Source: Apoderus coryli (taxonomy: Eukaryota > Arthropoda > Insecta > Coleoptera > Attelabidae). From it: 64,000 nucleotides of DNA. The position numbers were made by a program, and so were the translations under genes. Shown in pieces: positions 44,094 to 54,035 of this stretch. The stretch covers positions 36,795,902 to 36,859,901 of the forward strand of contig OU452198.1 in NCBI GenBank assembly GCA_911728435.2, written 5' to 3'. The notes under the pieces are model-generated. The model did not search any database and was not told where the DNA came from. It worked only from the letters and a program-made list of their open reading frames with translations. The first letter of the stretch is position 1; the number at the start of each line of letters is the position of its first letter.

Positions 44094-44749
44094 GTAAACT
44101 AACTTTAGCCGTTTTCGAGAATTTTTGAAGAACCGATTTTTAGCGATTTTAGTTTTTATTTATTTCTAACATTATTTTTACGGATATAAAAAAATAAGAA
44201 GCAGGTTTCTCATACTTACTTTTTGAGAGAATAAAATAGCGTTTACAACTTTTCACTACGACGTTTCGTTTTTGAAAAAAGTAAACTAACTCTAGCCGTT
44301 TTCGAGAATTTTTGGAAAACCGATTTTTTGCGATTTTAGATTTTATTTATTTCTGAAATTATTTTTACAGATATAAAAAAATAAGAAGCAGTTTAGCCGT
44401 TTTCGAGAATTTTTGAAAAAACGATTTTTTGCGATTTTAGATTTTATTTATTTCTGAAATTATTTTTACAGATATAAAAAATAAGAAGCAGTTTCTCATG
44501 TTTACTTTTTGAGAGAATAAGATAGCGTTTACAACTTTTCACTACGACGTATCGTTTTTGAAAAAGTAAACTAACTTTAGCCGTTTTCGAGAATTTTTGA
44601 AAAACCGATTTTTTGCGATTTTAGATTTTATTTATTTCTGCAATTATTTTTACAGATATAAAAAATAAGAAGCAGTTTCTCCTGCTTACTTTTTGAGAGA
44701 ATAAGATAGCGTTTAGATCTTTTCACTACGACGTTTCGTTTTTGAAAAA
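44094..44749 (+). repeat. tandem array of a 187-bp unit, four copies (one deleted)
   Basis: Copies start at 44094, 44281, about 44391 (shortened by a deletion spanning the previous copy's end) and 44566. Each contains TAGCCGTTTTCGAGAATTTT, CGATTTTTTGCGATTTTAGA, AGATATAAAAAATAAGAAGC and CACTACGACGTTTCGTTTTT. Identity between copies is high. It is a small satellite-like array, non-coding. Confidence 0.85.
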
Positions 44750-45239
44750 CCATCATCAACTTGATTTTTTTTATACGACTTTGGATTTGTTATTGATGAA
44801 ATTAAAAAAAAGCACAAAAATTTCAAATAAATTTAAAAAACGGCGTACAGAAGAAAATGTTGTTCTGAGACAGAAATAAATTGTCAAATAGTAATAAATA
44901 ATTGATGATGAATTGATTGAGTCACAACGAAAAAATGTTTTTGCAAAACCTACTACTCTGCATTTAGTCAGTTAAGTGTTAAACTTATGACGATTGTTCT
45001 TGAATAATTTTAAATAACAGCTAAAAACACTGAAAACTTGTTTAAACCATTACATGTGATATACCACGATTTTTTTAATTGAAAATGGCTTTAAATTTAA
45101 CAATAAAAAATCCAGGGTCATATTGAAAAAAAAAACAAGTTAATGATGGTTTTTCAAAAACGCAATGTTGTAGGAAAAATTTGTACATGCTGCCTTTTTT
45201 TTTAAAACGTAACAAAACTATTTTTCTTTTTTTGGTGTA
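44750..45239. other. spacer with inverted copy of the array edge
   Basis: The array ends ...CGTTTTTGAAAAACCATCAT, CAACTTG. At 45138-45185 the same sequence appears inverted (CAAGTTAATGATGGTTTTTC followed by AAAAACGCAATGTTGTAGG). The roughly 390 bases between are A+T-rich and non-coding. The arrangement suggests a foldback element whose arms include the tandem unit. Confidence 0.55.
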
Positions 45240-45375
45240 AGTTCCGAAACATGTTTGGACAATGTAAATTTCTATTAAATTTGTTTTTGTGGAGATTCGC
45301 TTTCATTTATCATTGAAAATATACAACTCCATATTATAAGAATAGACTACTTTTTCAAGATATTCATATTTTAGT
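45240..45375 (+). repeat. hammerhead-bearing repeat, copy lacking the 5' half
   Basis: AGTTCCGAAACATGTTTGGA (45240-45259) is the 3' half of the family A motif: the stem II strand, GAAAC, ATGTT and the start of stem I. CTGATGA and the 5' stem II strand are absent. The following TCTATTAAATTTGTTTTTGT, GGAGATT and AAGAATAGACTACTTTTTCA match the tail of the copies at 2.4 and 53.1 kb. Confidence 0.6.
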
Positions 45376-45799
45376 CAGGAGCTCAATGCTCTTAATGAAA
45401 TGGATTATTTTACTGGCTGAGCTTTCCTTTAGACTCGCTGGTAGAAGCGTCACTTCACCGAATGTTGCAAATCTAGTTCTGCAATTGGGCAGGAACATAA
45501 TACATGTTCGTCAGTCTCCTCATCCTCCAGCCCCAAGCTACATTCCGAATTTTCCAAAAGACCCAACCTCGAGAGCTGATGATTCAAACAAGCACAGATG
45601 AGAACTACTCATACCCAATTGTACGCTTTATATTACGTGATAACTGTATTATTAATTATTTATCTATATAAAAAATACAAATTATACCATATTTCATGTA
45701 CGATGAGGATTTGAGGTACCTGTAGATATGAAGATACCTCTTCCAAATTTGGAGGATCATTTTCAGTTATCTAAATGCAAATTTTGCTACATATGTCAG
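45376..45799. other. unassigned DNA
   Basis: The open frame 45386-45601 (71 codons) is not recognised. Nothing else is identifiable. Confidence 0.35.
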
Positions 45800-46270
45800 C
45801 TTGTTTGCGCAAAAAAAAATTTTTTGTTCCACCCTCGTCTGGATGGCTGCTAATTTAAAATCAGTTACCTATAAGTCACAGATGCAATGAAATAATATGC
45901 TCGTAATGTAAGAACGTTAAAGTACTGTGGCGCACAAATTTTGACAAATGCATTCCGGTTTTCATTAACTAGAGTAAGTTTATTGCATGTAAATATTTTA
46001 TTAAAGATTTAGCTGACTTGACATTATATTAGACCAAAGAATATTAGGGTCAATACGTATAGACTGACCGCTGGTCAAGTTTAGCCATCACGTCGAAATA
46101 TATTTACATACAATGTAATAGTTACACAAAAAAACTTTTTCGTGTGAGTGTGAACATGTTAGACATCTTTTATTTGAATAACTGTTTATATTATATCCAT
46201 ACACAGTTGTTATAAAGAATATCGAGTTTAGAAAACGATATTTGGTTATTATTTTACATATTTAAGTACC
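45800..46270 (-). repeat. dispersed repeat family R, copy 1
   Basis: About 450 bases repeated in direct orientation at 47010-47430. Shared blocks: CCACCCTCGTCTGGATGGCT, AAATGCATTCCGGTTTTCA, GACTGACCGCTGGTCAAGTT, AACTTTTTCGTG and CCATACACAGTTGTTA. Part of it is related in inverted orientation to 50680-51370 and 55970-56490. Strand is given relative to those copies. Confidence 0.75.
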
Positions 46271-47009
46271 TTTCCTTTTTTGAAACTTTGCCCCGCTCGA
46301 TATCATTAATTATTTCCAAGATATAGCTCGGATATGTGCTTAAATCATAGCTTTCTGTATTAAATTAAGGAAGATTACTTTCTACTTGTTTAAATTTAAC
46401 AATAGGGACTTTCATGTTTGTCTAGTTCCTGTCCAATATCACCTTTAAGACCGCAAGGCCCTGAAGTTTCCCCATCAGCTCTTTAATAAAGTGTCGTATA
46501 GAGGAAAGTCATTGAAATGGAACAAACAAATTAACCATTGCAAAGGGCGGTTTACTTAATTTTCTATTAAACGAACAACACCACCTTGATCTCCCGTATT
46601 CACAACAGGTCCATCTAAAAAAATATACTAATGACTGTTTTATATGCAAAGAGCTTTCACTTTTCGGTGTGACATGTCCCAAGTACTTAGAATCGGTCTA
46701 TTTAGCCAAAACATAATTCCCTGAATTGGAGTAATTCATAATCGTTAGCGAGTGAATGCTGGTGACTCAAAATAGTTACAGGAAGCAACGTCCTTTAATT
46801 TCACTAAACGCTGTCTGACAGGTACTTTTTTTTTTCGCATTCACACTGTTCGAGTAATTTTGAAAATACTTTGATATTTTAGTTTGCATGGTCTCGGCAT
46901 TTTCTCTAGGCTTCAGATTCCTCTGGATATATGCTTGTAACAATCGTGAACTTTTTCATTTTAACTTGGAGGGTGTTCTTATTCTCACTTTTTATCCAAT
47001 TGTCTTTTA
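46271..47009. other. unassigned DNA between two repeat copies
   Basis: No gene recognised. The frame 46888-47106 runs into the repeat and is not a gene. Confidence 0.35.
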
Positions 47010-47430
47010 CGTGAAAGCTGAAAAATTTTTTCTGCGTTCCACCCTCGTCTGCATAGCTGCTAATTTAAAATCAATTCTAGGTCGCAGTATTGTTAACAAA
47101 TTGTAACAAATGCATTCCGGTTTTCAGAAATTAGAGTAAGTTTATTGCATATAAAATATTTGATCAAAAAGTTTGACATTATATTAGACCAAATAATATT
47201 AGGGTTAAGACGTATAGACTGACCGCTGGTCAAGTTTAGCCATCACATCCAAATACATTTTTAACTACATACAATGGAATAGTAACACGAAAAAACTTTT
47301 TCGTGAGAACGCGAACTTGTTAAACGTCTTTTGTTTGAATAACTGTTTGTAGTATATCCATACACAGTTGTTACCAAGAAAATCCAGTTTAGAAAACGAT
47401 ATTATTTGGTTATTATTTTACATTTACCTT
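47010..47430 (-). repeat. dispersed repeat family R, copy 2
   Basis: Direct repeat of 45800-46270, roughly 1.2 kb downstream, with substitutions and small indels. Similarity ends near GATATTATTTGGTTATTATT (about 47420). Confidence 0.75.
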
Positions 47431-47843
47431 TTTGTAGGTTGAGTTTCAACATTTCGGTATAATATTTTGTTATATTTTCGGTTCACAGTACTTGTGAAAC
47501 CCGTTTACAAGCATAAAGGTAGAAGTTGGGAATTTAAAACTGAAACATTCTCTCAACTGTGAGAAAAGACAATTTTAGTTAAGTTTCATTTAAAATTGAA
47601 TATTTTAAATTTATATACTTAGATTTTAAATTTACATTTTGGCCCAACAATTCAATGAAATGTATTGTCAATTTAATGTTTTTTTCTACTTTATCTACAA
47701 CTATTCATTTCAACAATAAATGTGAAATTTCCAAAAAATATTTATTTGAAAATATGTAGAAATTTTACAATTATTATTAGTAAATTAACAAAACGTATAA
47801 TATTTTAGATGTAACAAGTCTTATTTACGTACAAAATTAATTA
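47431..47843. other. unassigned A+T-rich DNA
   Basis: No feature recognised before the hAT-like element. Confidence 0.4.
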
Positions 47844-47851
47844 TTGTAAGC
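47844..47851 (+). repeat. 8-bp target-site duplication, left copy
   Basis: TTGTAAGC; the same eight bases follow the element at 50282-50289. Confidence 0.85.
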
Positions 47852-48371
47852 CAGTGGCGGCTGGTTGGGGTAAGCAAGGTGGGCACCGCCTACCTTTAAA
47901 ACTTCGCCCTAAATTAAATACTCAATTTATTATTATTGACTCCATAATTTAAAAAAATTTTATATATTGATTCTTATATTAATTTAATTAAACCATTTTC
48001 TACGTTAAACCTTTAAAACATTTCCTTTTAATTCAATGATTATCTGTAGGTAACATATAACTACCGCAAAATAGGTTTACCGCTGGTGCTATAACCCACT
48101 ACCGAGGCTTCGCTTTTTTTCAGGCAACTGTTATCGTCGCCTACACCGTATACACTGTATACACATAATATACCAAAATAACATCTTGACAATACGGCCT
48201 AAAATAAATAAATAAATGTATTTTGCTCAAAATTGTTGTACCTACTTTTTCTTGAATATATTTAAATAAATATACAGAAAAAAAATGGTGGTGATTGAGA
48301 ACATTTTATATAATATTGTGTGTGTGCTATTACGTAGGAGCGGGTTTACGTTGAGCTTATAGGCACCTATG

Positions 48372-49503
48372 CCGGCCGCATTTTCGGAATTCGCCGACAC
48401 ATTAGCCGCTCGGAATAACTCGGGTGATGCGAATCACAGATTCATAAAGTCCCGACGTTTTAGACTAATGCGTCGGCGATTTATGAAATACATGCCAACT
48501 CCTAAAGGGTTTCCCATAATGTTTTTTTCTTACAAATCTCGGTTATAGTTTGGAAGCTATGAACAAAATTAATTCATGGTTGAGTATTTCGCGTCCTCAA
48601 TAATTTATGGTTTCTTTTGTATAGTGGGTTATAGGATTTCGTAGGAAAGTACACTCAATCAGGTGTCAGTGATGTTTCGTGGCTTTATTTCTGCTTTTTC
48701 AACCTTCTTCCAGTTAGAATGAACAATTAAAATAATTAAATTACATTTCTATATACAAGTTAATGGTCAACACTAACTGAATTGATCACTAATTGTGTAT
48801 AGTAAGATTTTTTGGTACTGTTGTTGTATATAGAAATATCATCTAATTGTTTTAATTGTAGAGACAATCTAACTGGAAGAAGCTTGAAAAAGCGGAAATA
48901 AAGCAGCGAAACATCGGACCCCTAATTGATTCTACTTTCTTAGGAAGTCCTAATATTTTCCGGACGAGCATACATTATCTACTCACCGTAAACGACCGTC
49001 AGATGCGTCAATTACCGAAATTATTCGAACTTACGTCCAACGATCGAGCAGACACGACCGTAAATATAACATAAATGGCATAAACCTCACCTAAAAATAC
49101 AAAGAATCTACATACCTCAAACTCGTCTTTATCACTTATTTCCAATCTAGTATTAGATGATGTATCTTTGTAACACACACTTGGCAATTTCTTTGGATCA
49201 ATTTCATTAATTCAATAGTAATAGCAAAAATTAATGTACACAATGTGTAGATTTATCTTTGGTAATAGGTACAACATTTATTTTTATTGGGAAATCAAAA
49301 TGTTGTTAACAGCTCAAGAAACTAGTTACACCAATCTGATTCAAAACGAAAAGATATTCTTAGTTTGAGATGTTCAATTTCATACGTAAATCGCTGACGC
49401 ATTAGTCTAATATGTCGGGACTTTATGAATCTGTCATTCTTATCACCCGAGTTGCTCCGAGCGGCTAATGTGTCGGGAATTCCGAAAATGCACCCGGCCG
49501 CCT
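48372..49503. mobile_element. inverted-repeat element nested in the hAT-like element
   Basis: Arms of about 118 bp: 48372-48488 and 49383-49503. Shared blocks include CATTTTCGGAATTC, GACACATTAGCCGCTCGGA, AGATTCATAAAGTCCCGAC and AGACTAATGCGTC. The arms are G+C-rich, unlike the A+T-rich surroundings. No target duplication is obvious. No coding sequence is found inside. It might alternatively be sub-terminal structure belonging to the hAT-like element. Confidence 0.75.
48631..48950. repeat. palindrome with about 128-bp arms, central to the nested element
   Basis: The left arm 48631-48758 and right arm 48824-48950 pair in inverted order: GGCTTTATTTCTGCTTTTTC near 48681 with GAAAAAGCGGAAATAAAGC near 48886, TTCTTCCAGTTAGA near 48706 with TCTAACTGGAAGAAG, and TCTATATACAA near 48748 with TTGTATATAGA. 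The loop is about 65 bases. It could be a foldback MITE or a hairpin-RNA source. Confidence 0.8.
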
Positions 49504-50281
49504 TCTATCTATTCTAGATAGATAGGTATACTATTTGCACGAATTTCGATTGGTACGTTAGGTACTTATATTGTCGTATTTTTGTATACGGTTTTTGTTT
49601 TGTTACATTACGTTTGAAATATTTGTTCGTTTGTTGTTTAAATACTAATACCATTGATTAAAAAGTGAATGTATTTAATAATAATTGTAATAATATTTTG
49701 ACTAACACAAGTAAAAATTATATAGTGGTTGTGCGGCAAAACCTACAGTAGAAATTCAATAAAAAATGAACCTTTATCATCGCTTACAGTTCTTTCAATT
49801 GAAAAAGAGTTATTTCACTCCCTTCAGGAATTATATATAATTTTACGCAAAATATAATACATAAATTTTCATTAATTGAAGAGAGGCTTATTAATTTGAC
49901 TTATAAAAACTAAAACAACAATAAAGTATCTATCGTCCTTACTTCTTTAATTCATTGTGAGGTTAAGAGACCATGCTAGGGAGAACCCTTAGCTTCTTAT
50001 CGCCAAACTTTATAACATAATAAATTTCATATATATCAAATAAAGGTTTGAAATGGTACTACAGGACGAGAACACGGACTTGGATTAGTATCATGTTGTT
50101 TGTTTAATAGACTGTGGTCTATTTTCCATTTAATTATATGTATATGAATATAATATACAAAATTTGAATTTCTGTATATACAGTAGCCATCCATGATATT
50201 AATCTAAGTCCGTCCACTAGTAAATTAAAAAACAATTAATGCTATCGCCTACCCAAAGGTAAAGGTCAGGAGCCGCCACTG

Positions 50282-50289
50282 TTGTAAGC
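50282..50289 (+). repeat. 8-bp target-site duplication, right copy
   Basis: TTGTAAGC, identical to 47844-47851. Confidence 0.85.
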
Positions 50290-50679
50290 TCACGACAATT
50301 ATTAAAATTTATGGTGGCAGGTATTGTTATATATTTTATATTAACATCAGTGCTTTTATTGGTAATAGAAAACTTGCGTAGACGTTGATGGATATTGATT
50401 TGCATTCAAAATACTAATAGAATTTGGATTGATTTGATGCAAAATTTTGCAACCCCCGTGACGTTTTAGGGCTGTAATACTTGCGTCCCCTTTGGCATAC
50501 AAATACAAGTGGCCTCTGTATTTTTCTGTACTTGATAGTTTCAAAAAATGTCTTTACCCATTTTCCCAAATTTATTTAGAGCAATCAGAGAATGACTAGC
50601 GCTTTATGGTGGGTAAGGATCGCCAAGCATGGAAATTAGTTGACCAACACACTGTATTGATAATCCACGAAAGTGTTCA
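50290..50679. other. unassigned DNA
   Basis: Overlapping minus-strand frames here (50217-50544) have no recognisable domain. Confidence 0.35.
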
Positions 50680-51370
50680 CGAGTTAATACCATTTTAGTG
50701 GTCCCAGAGCACAAAACATAAATAGTTGCCGTCGTCTGAATTTCTTAAAATGTCAAGATATGTAATGTCTTTACCCATATACTTCCTTTGTGTTTATGTG
50801 AATTTCTAAGTATATTTTTCTATCCAGTTCTGATAAAACTCGTTGGTTCTTTAACATGAAATGTATATAGTTTTTTTTTTCTCTTGGAATGCATTCCTAA
50901 AATTATTATACCCATGTCAATCTAGAAAAAACCTGAATATTTATTTCGACATAACAAACAAAACTGCAAATTGACCTAAAAATATCGTTTCTAAACTGGA
51001 ATTTCTCGACCCTAGTTTTATATTATCATAAAAATTTATACAATTACTGTTACTTTTATTATCGAAAAGACGTCCAACAAGTTCATATTCTCACGAAATG
51101 CACTTCTAACATTCTATAACTGGATATTACATAAATATCTTGGGATAATTCGGCGATAAAGGTGACCAGTGGTCAGTCAGGACAATAAGCAGAGAGACGT
51201 TCTCAAGGGGCCAAAAACTGGATATACTTGTAACAGTAACAAGAAATAGTTTTATGGAAGAAAAGAAAGTATATTAGTTTTTGTATTCAACGTCCTGAAC
51301 CGTGTGCGATCATCTTCAAATTGGTTTTTAAACTACTTACATTTCTGCCAAAAGTACAAAATTAAAAAGT
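50680..51370 (+). repeat. dispersed repeat family R, uninterrupted copy
   Basis: Parallel to 53368-53485 joined to 55970-56490. Landmarks: TAGTGGTCCCAGAGCACAAA (50697), ATTATTATACCCATGTCAAT (about 50900), TATCGAAAAGACGTCCAACA (51060), GTGACCAGTGGTCAGTCAGG (51161) and GAGAGACGTTCTCAAGGGG (51192). It lacks the transposon that splits the other copy, so it serves as a paralogous empty site. Confidence 0.8.
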
Positions 51371-51745
51371 TTATTTATGACAAGTGTACGGATAATCATA
51401 AAGTTTGTTAAGCTGGCATACCAAGTGGATAACCAAAGTTAAACAAAATCCTGGCAAGCAAATAGAAGAAATTAGAGAAGTTAGAGTCAACTCAACAAAT
51501 GCGATAAAATCAAGAGATCAGGGCAAAGGAGTGTAACAAAAACAATTAAGAAATGCTAGGAAACCTTAACGAAGAGCAAGAAGGCATCAGCTCGTAGAAA
51601 GTCGTAGAAATCGGGAAGTGTAAATGTAGTGAGAATGGAAATCCTCTTGGAGGAAAGAAAACTCTATGTCTGTTGAAGCTGTGAAATAGGAAAAACTGAT
51701 ATTGTCAATCTCGCATAAACACTAATTTTTCCAGCATATTTATAT
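51371..51745. other. unassigned DNA
   Basis: Purine-rich at 51450-51680; no open frame of note, no recognised repeat. Confidence 0.35.
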
Positions 51746-51747
51746 TA

Positions 51748-52945
51748 CACACAACATCAAAAGTCTTGGACCCCCCGGTATTCTGTAATTTAGTTTCTTT
51801 ATAAATAAGATAGTTCATGTTTTTTAAAGTATATTTATCTCTGATGGTATTTTTCACAATAACAACATTTTTAAAAAATTTAAAGAATTATTGAAACAGC
51901 ATAACAAAAAATATTGCAATTTTTAACGAAAATTGACAAAACATTTTTTATCCAAAATTATCATCAATTAACATCAATAGTGGCCTCCTCTGTTTCTGAG
52001 TAGCATATTGACACGAGTATGCATTGAAACAATCAAGCGGTTGTTCGTTTCTTGAGGAATATTGTTCCATTTCTCTACTGCCGCTGCAACTAACTCTTCC
52101 GCATTTTGGGGTGAGTTAAAGCGATTGTAAACTGCTCTAGAGACAAAATCCCACATGTTTTCAACCGGATTCATATCCGGCGAGTTAGCTGGCCAATCTT
52201 TTCGCGTAATATGTCCTTGTTCAAGTACCTCACGACGGCGATTGAACATGATTTCTCCCCAAAACATTGCTGTCCCTCCTTCATAGGGAACAACCTCTCT
52301 AGGAAAATTTGGTCTCTGTTCTCGTCCCTCTGCAGTCCAATTCTGGGTTCATCTGTGAATATGACCCATCGCAACTGCCGGAAAAGCCATTCGCCATGCT
52401 CGGTATCGTGGAAGTAGAGTAGGTTCTCTTAAAGACCTTCTTGCACGAAGATTTGCACGATGCAGTCTAACTGTAGAGGTCAATACGTGCGTTGAAAGTG
52501 AGGCCTAAGGACTGGAGTTGAAGTATTTCGATGTCTACGTGCATATTGAACCAAATACCGATCCTCCCTTTCATGTGTTATTCGTGGCCGCCTACTAGGT
52601 GGTCTTCTTTCCACAGTCCCAAATTCTTGCTATTCTGTGCATATGATGATTGGAATGTCCAGCATCATGCAGAGCAAGAATTCTTGTCTTATCAAAATCA
52701 GAAATTGCACGTCCTGGATTTACTTAAAGAAAATTATGAAATTTACTTTACTAAATATTCATTAAAACTGACCAATACTTTTCAAAAATTTATAGCAAAT
52801 GAACAATATTTTATCTGTCAATATTTATGATCTTGTTTATTCACCAAATACTCGTACATCAAGTTTTTTGCCTAGCAACAAAAACGCAATAAACATAAAG
52901 CAAATAAATTCTAAACAGGGGGTCCAAGACTTTTGATGTTGTGTG
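51748..52945 (-). mobile_element. Tc1-like transposon, 1198 bp, complete ends
   Basis: Terminal inverted repeats CACACAACATCAAAAGTCTT followed by GGACCCCC match on both ends with almost no mismatches (27-29 bp), flanked by TA at 51746-51747 and 52946-52947. It encodes a decayed transposase on the minus strand. It is shorter than full Tc1 elements (about 1.6 kb), consistent with internal loss. Confidence 0.9.
51974..52690 (-). pseudogene. Tc1-like (DDE) transposase, internally deleted
   Basis: Read from about 52690 leftward: ILALHDAGHSNHHMHRIARI (helix-turn-helix), RRPPSRRPRITHEREDRYLV with the GRPR-like AT-hook region, a stretch with stops, then LRWVIFTDEPRIGLQRDE with the first catalytic Asp. 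After a frame change comes MFWGEIMFNRRREVLEQGHI. The QDNA-type segment with the second catalytic Asp is missing; the sequence continues directly with DWPANSPDMNPVENMWDFVS, in which Glu of NPVE is the third catalytic residue. It ends RNRGGHY, the usual Tc1 C-terminus. Two frameshifts, stops and the internal deletion make it non-functional, although the inverted repeats are well preserved, so it may still be mobilisable in trans. Confidence 0.85.
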
Positions 52946-53049
52946 TATTATATGAAATGATTAAAGTACCAATACCAAAGGAAACTCCTTTAACTTAGAA
53001 ACAAAATAAAAATTTGTTAAAGTGCGAGAACACCAATTAAATCTATTTA

Positions 53050-53270
53050 AATTGAAAAAGTAGTCGATTCTTAAGTGGAGTTATAATTTCACTGATGAAA
53101 AAATAATAGTCAAATCTCCACCAAATAAATTTAATATCAATTCGCCAACCGTTATTGAAGACATATTTCGAGACTAGGGCAGTCTCTCCATCGATGGCAA
53201 ACATTTAAAAATTTGAGAAAACTTTCTGCATTATTTTTATTATCACAGTTAGAGGATTCTATTGGAGACA
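53050..53270 (-). repeat. hammerhead-bearing dispersed repeat, copy 3
   Basis: Aligns with 25600-25790 on the same strand. On the minus strand it continues past the motif with ATATTAAATTTATTTGGTGG, AGATTTGAC and AACTCCACTTAAGAATCGAC. Confidence 0.6.
53150..53202 (-). ncRNA. hammerhead-like motif, family A, core lost
   Basis: On the minus strand: TTTGCCA, then TCGATGG where CTGATGA is expected, stem II GAGACT/AGTCTC around GCCCT, CGAAA, TATGTC. The stem II sequence differs from the copy at 2377 by one compensated pair (GGGACT/AGTCCC against GAGACT/AGTCTC). An insertion separates GTC from the stem I partner. Not expected to be active. Confidence 0.5.
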
Positions 53271-53367
53271 CATTCATGTTAGTCAGCTAAAAAATCATAT
53301 TAGATTTTTTAATTAAAAAAAAATATATATATAATAAAATTTAATTTGATTGTTTAATTTTAAGGAC

Positions 53368-53485
53368 TTGTTAATTCCATTCTAGTGGTCCCAGAGCTCA
53401 AAATATAAATAGTTGCCGTCATACTGAATTACTTAAAATGTTAAAATATAAGTAACGTCTTTACCTCCTATACACTTTACCTATA
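53368..53485 (+). repeat. dispersed repeat family R, left half of split copy
   Basis: CTAGTGGTCCCAGAGCTCAA and AAATAGTTGCCGTCATACTG match 50693-50740. The copy is interrupted by the transposon at 53486 and resumes at 55970. Confidence 0.75.
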
Positions 53486-54035
53486 CGGGTGGTCCAACTT
53501 TTACATGCATAAATTTCAGAATCGATAGATAATCGACAAATAATGTGAGTTTGGTTAGTAAACTATGTGCGAAAAATGCTTCGTTACAAAGTTACAGGGT
53601 ACCTATTGAAATTTAAGAAAAAAAATCGAATTTTATTAATATCTTTATAATCAATTGATATATTTAAATGAAATTTGGCACGTGTAGAGAGGTAATCTAG
53701 CTTCATTTTTTCATGTAATAATATTATTTTATTTCCACCAGTGACGTGCGTACGGCTACCGATTGCGATATTTTTAATGAAAAAACAGATACGCCACTGG
53801 TTCTCAAAATAAAAATTATATCTACAATCCCTATTCAATTTAAAAGAAAAAAGTACTCCTAGCTTTTTTTCTGATGACGCAACATTTTCGAGTAAAAAAA
53901 TAAAAATCGTCTAAATCAAATGTATTGAAAACCAACATAAAAATAACTTATCATTACACGTTTTAACAGATTTTACAGTTTTTTTTTTTTACAGAAACTT
54001 TTCAAAATGACTACCGTCATTGTCAATACATAATT
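53486..54035 (+). repeat. left terminal inverted repeat, about 550 bp
   Basis: Pairs with 55412-55967 apart from substitutions and short indels. Blocks: AATTTCAGAATCGATAGATA, ATCTTTATAATCAATTGATA, AAAATCGTCTAAATCAAATG and ATGACTACCGTCATTGTCAA. Confidence 0.85.

Larger units (their letters stand above)
47852..50281. mobile_element. non-autonomous hAT-like element, 2430 bp
   Basis: The ends are CAGTGGCGGCT at the left and its exact complement AGCCGCCACTG at the right, flanked by the exact 8-bp duplication TTGTAAGC. Short terminal inverted repeats starting CAG with an 8-bp duplication are the signature of hAT transposons (P elements also make 8-bp duplications). No transposase is visible. The element hosts a second inverted-repeat element (48372-49503), which itself contains a large palindrome. 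The target duplication is still perfect, so the insertion is not ancient. Confidence 0.85.
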
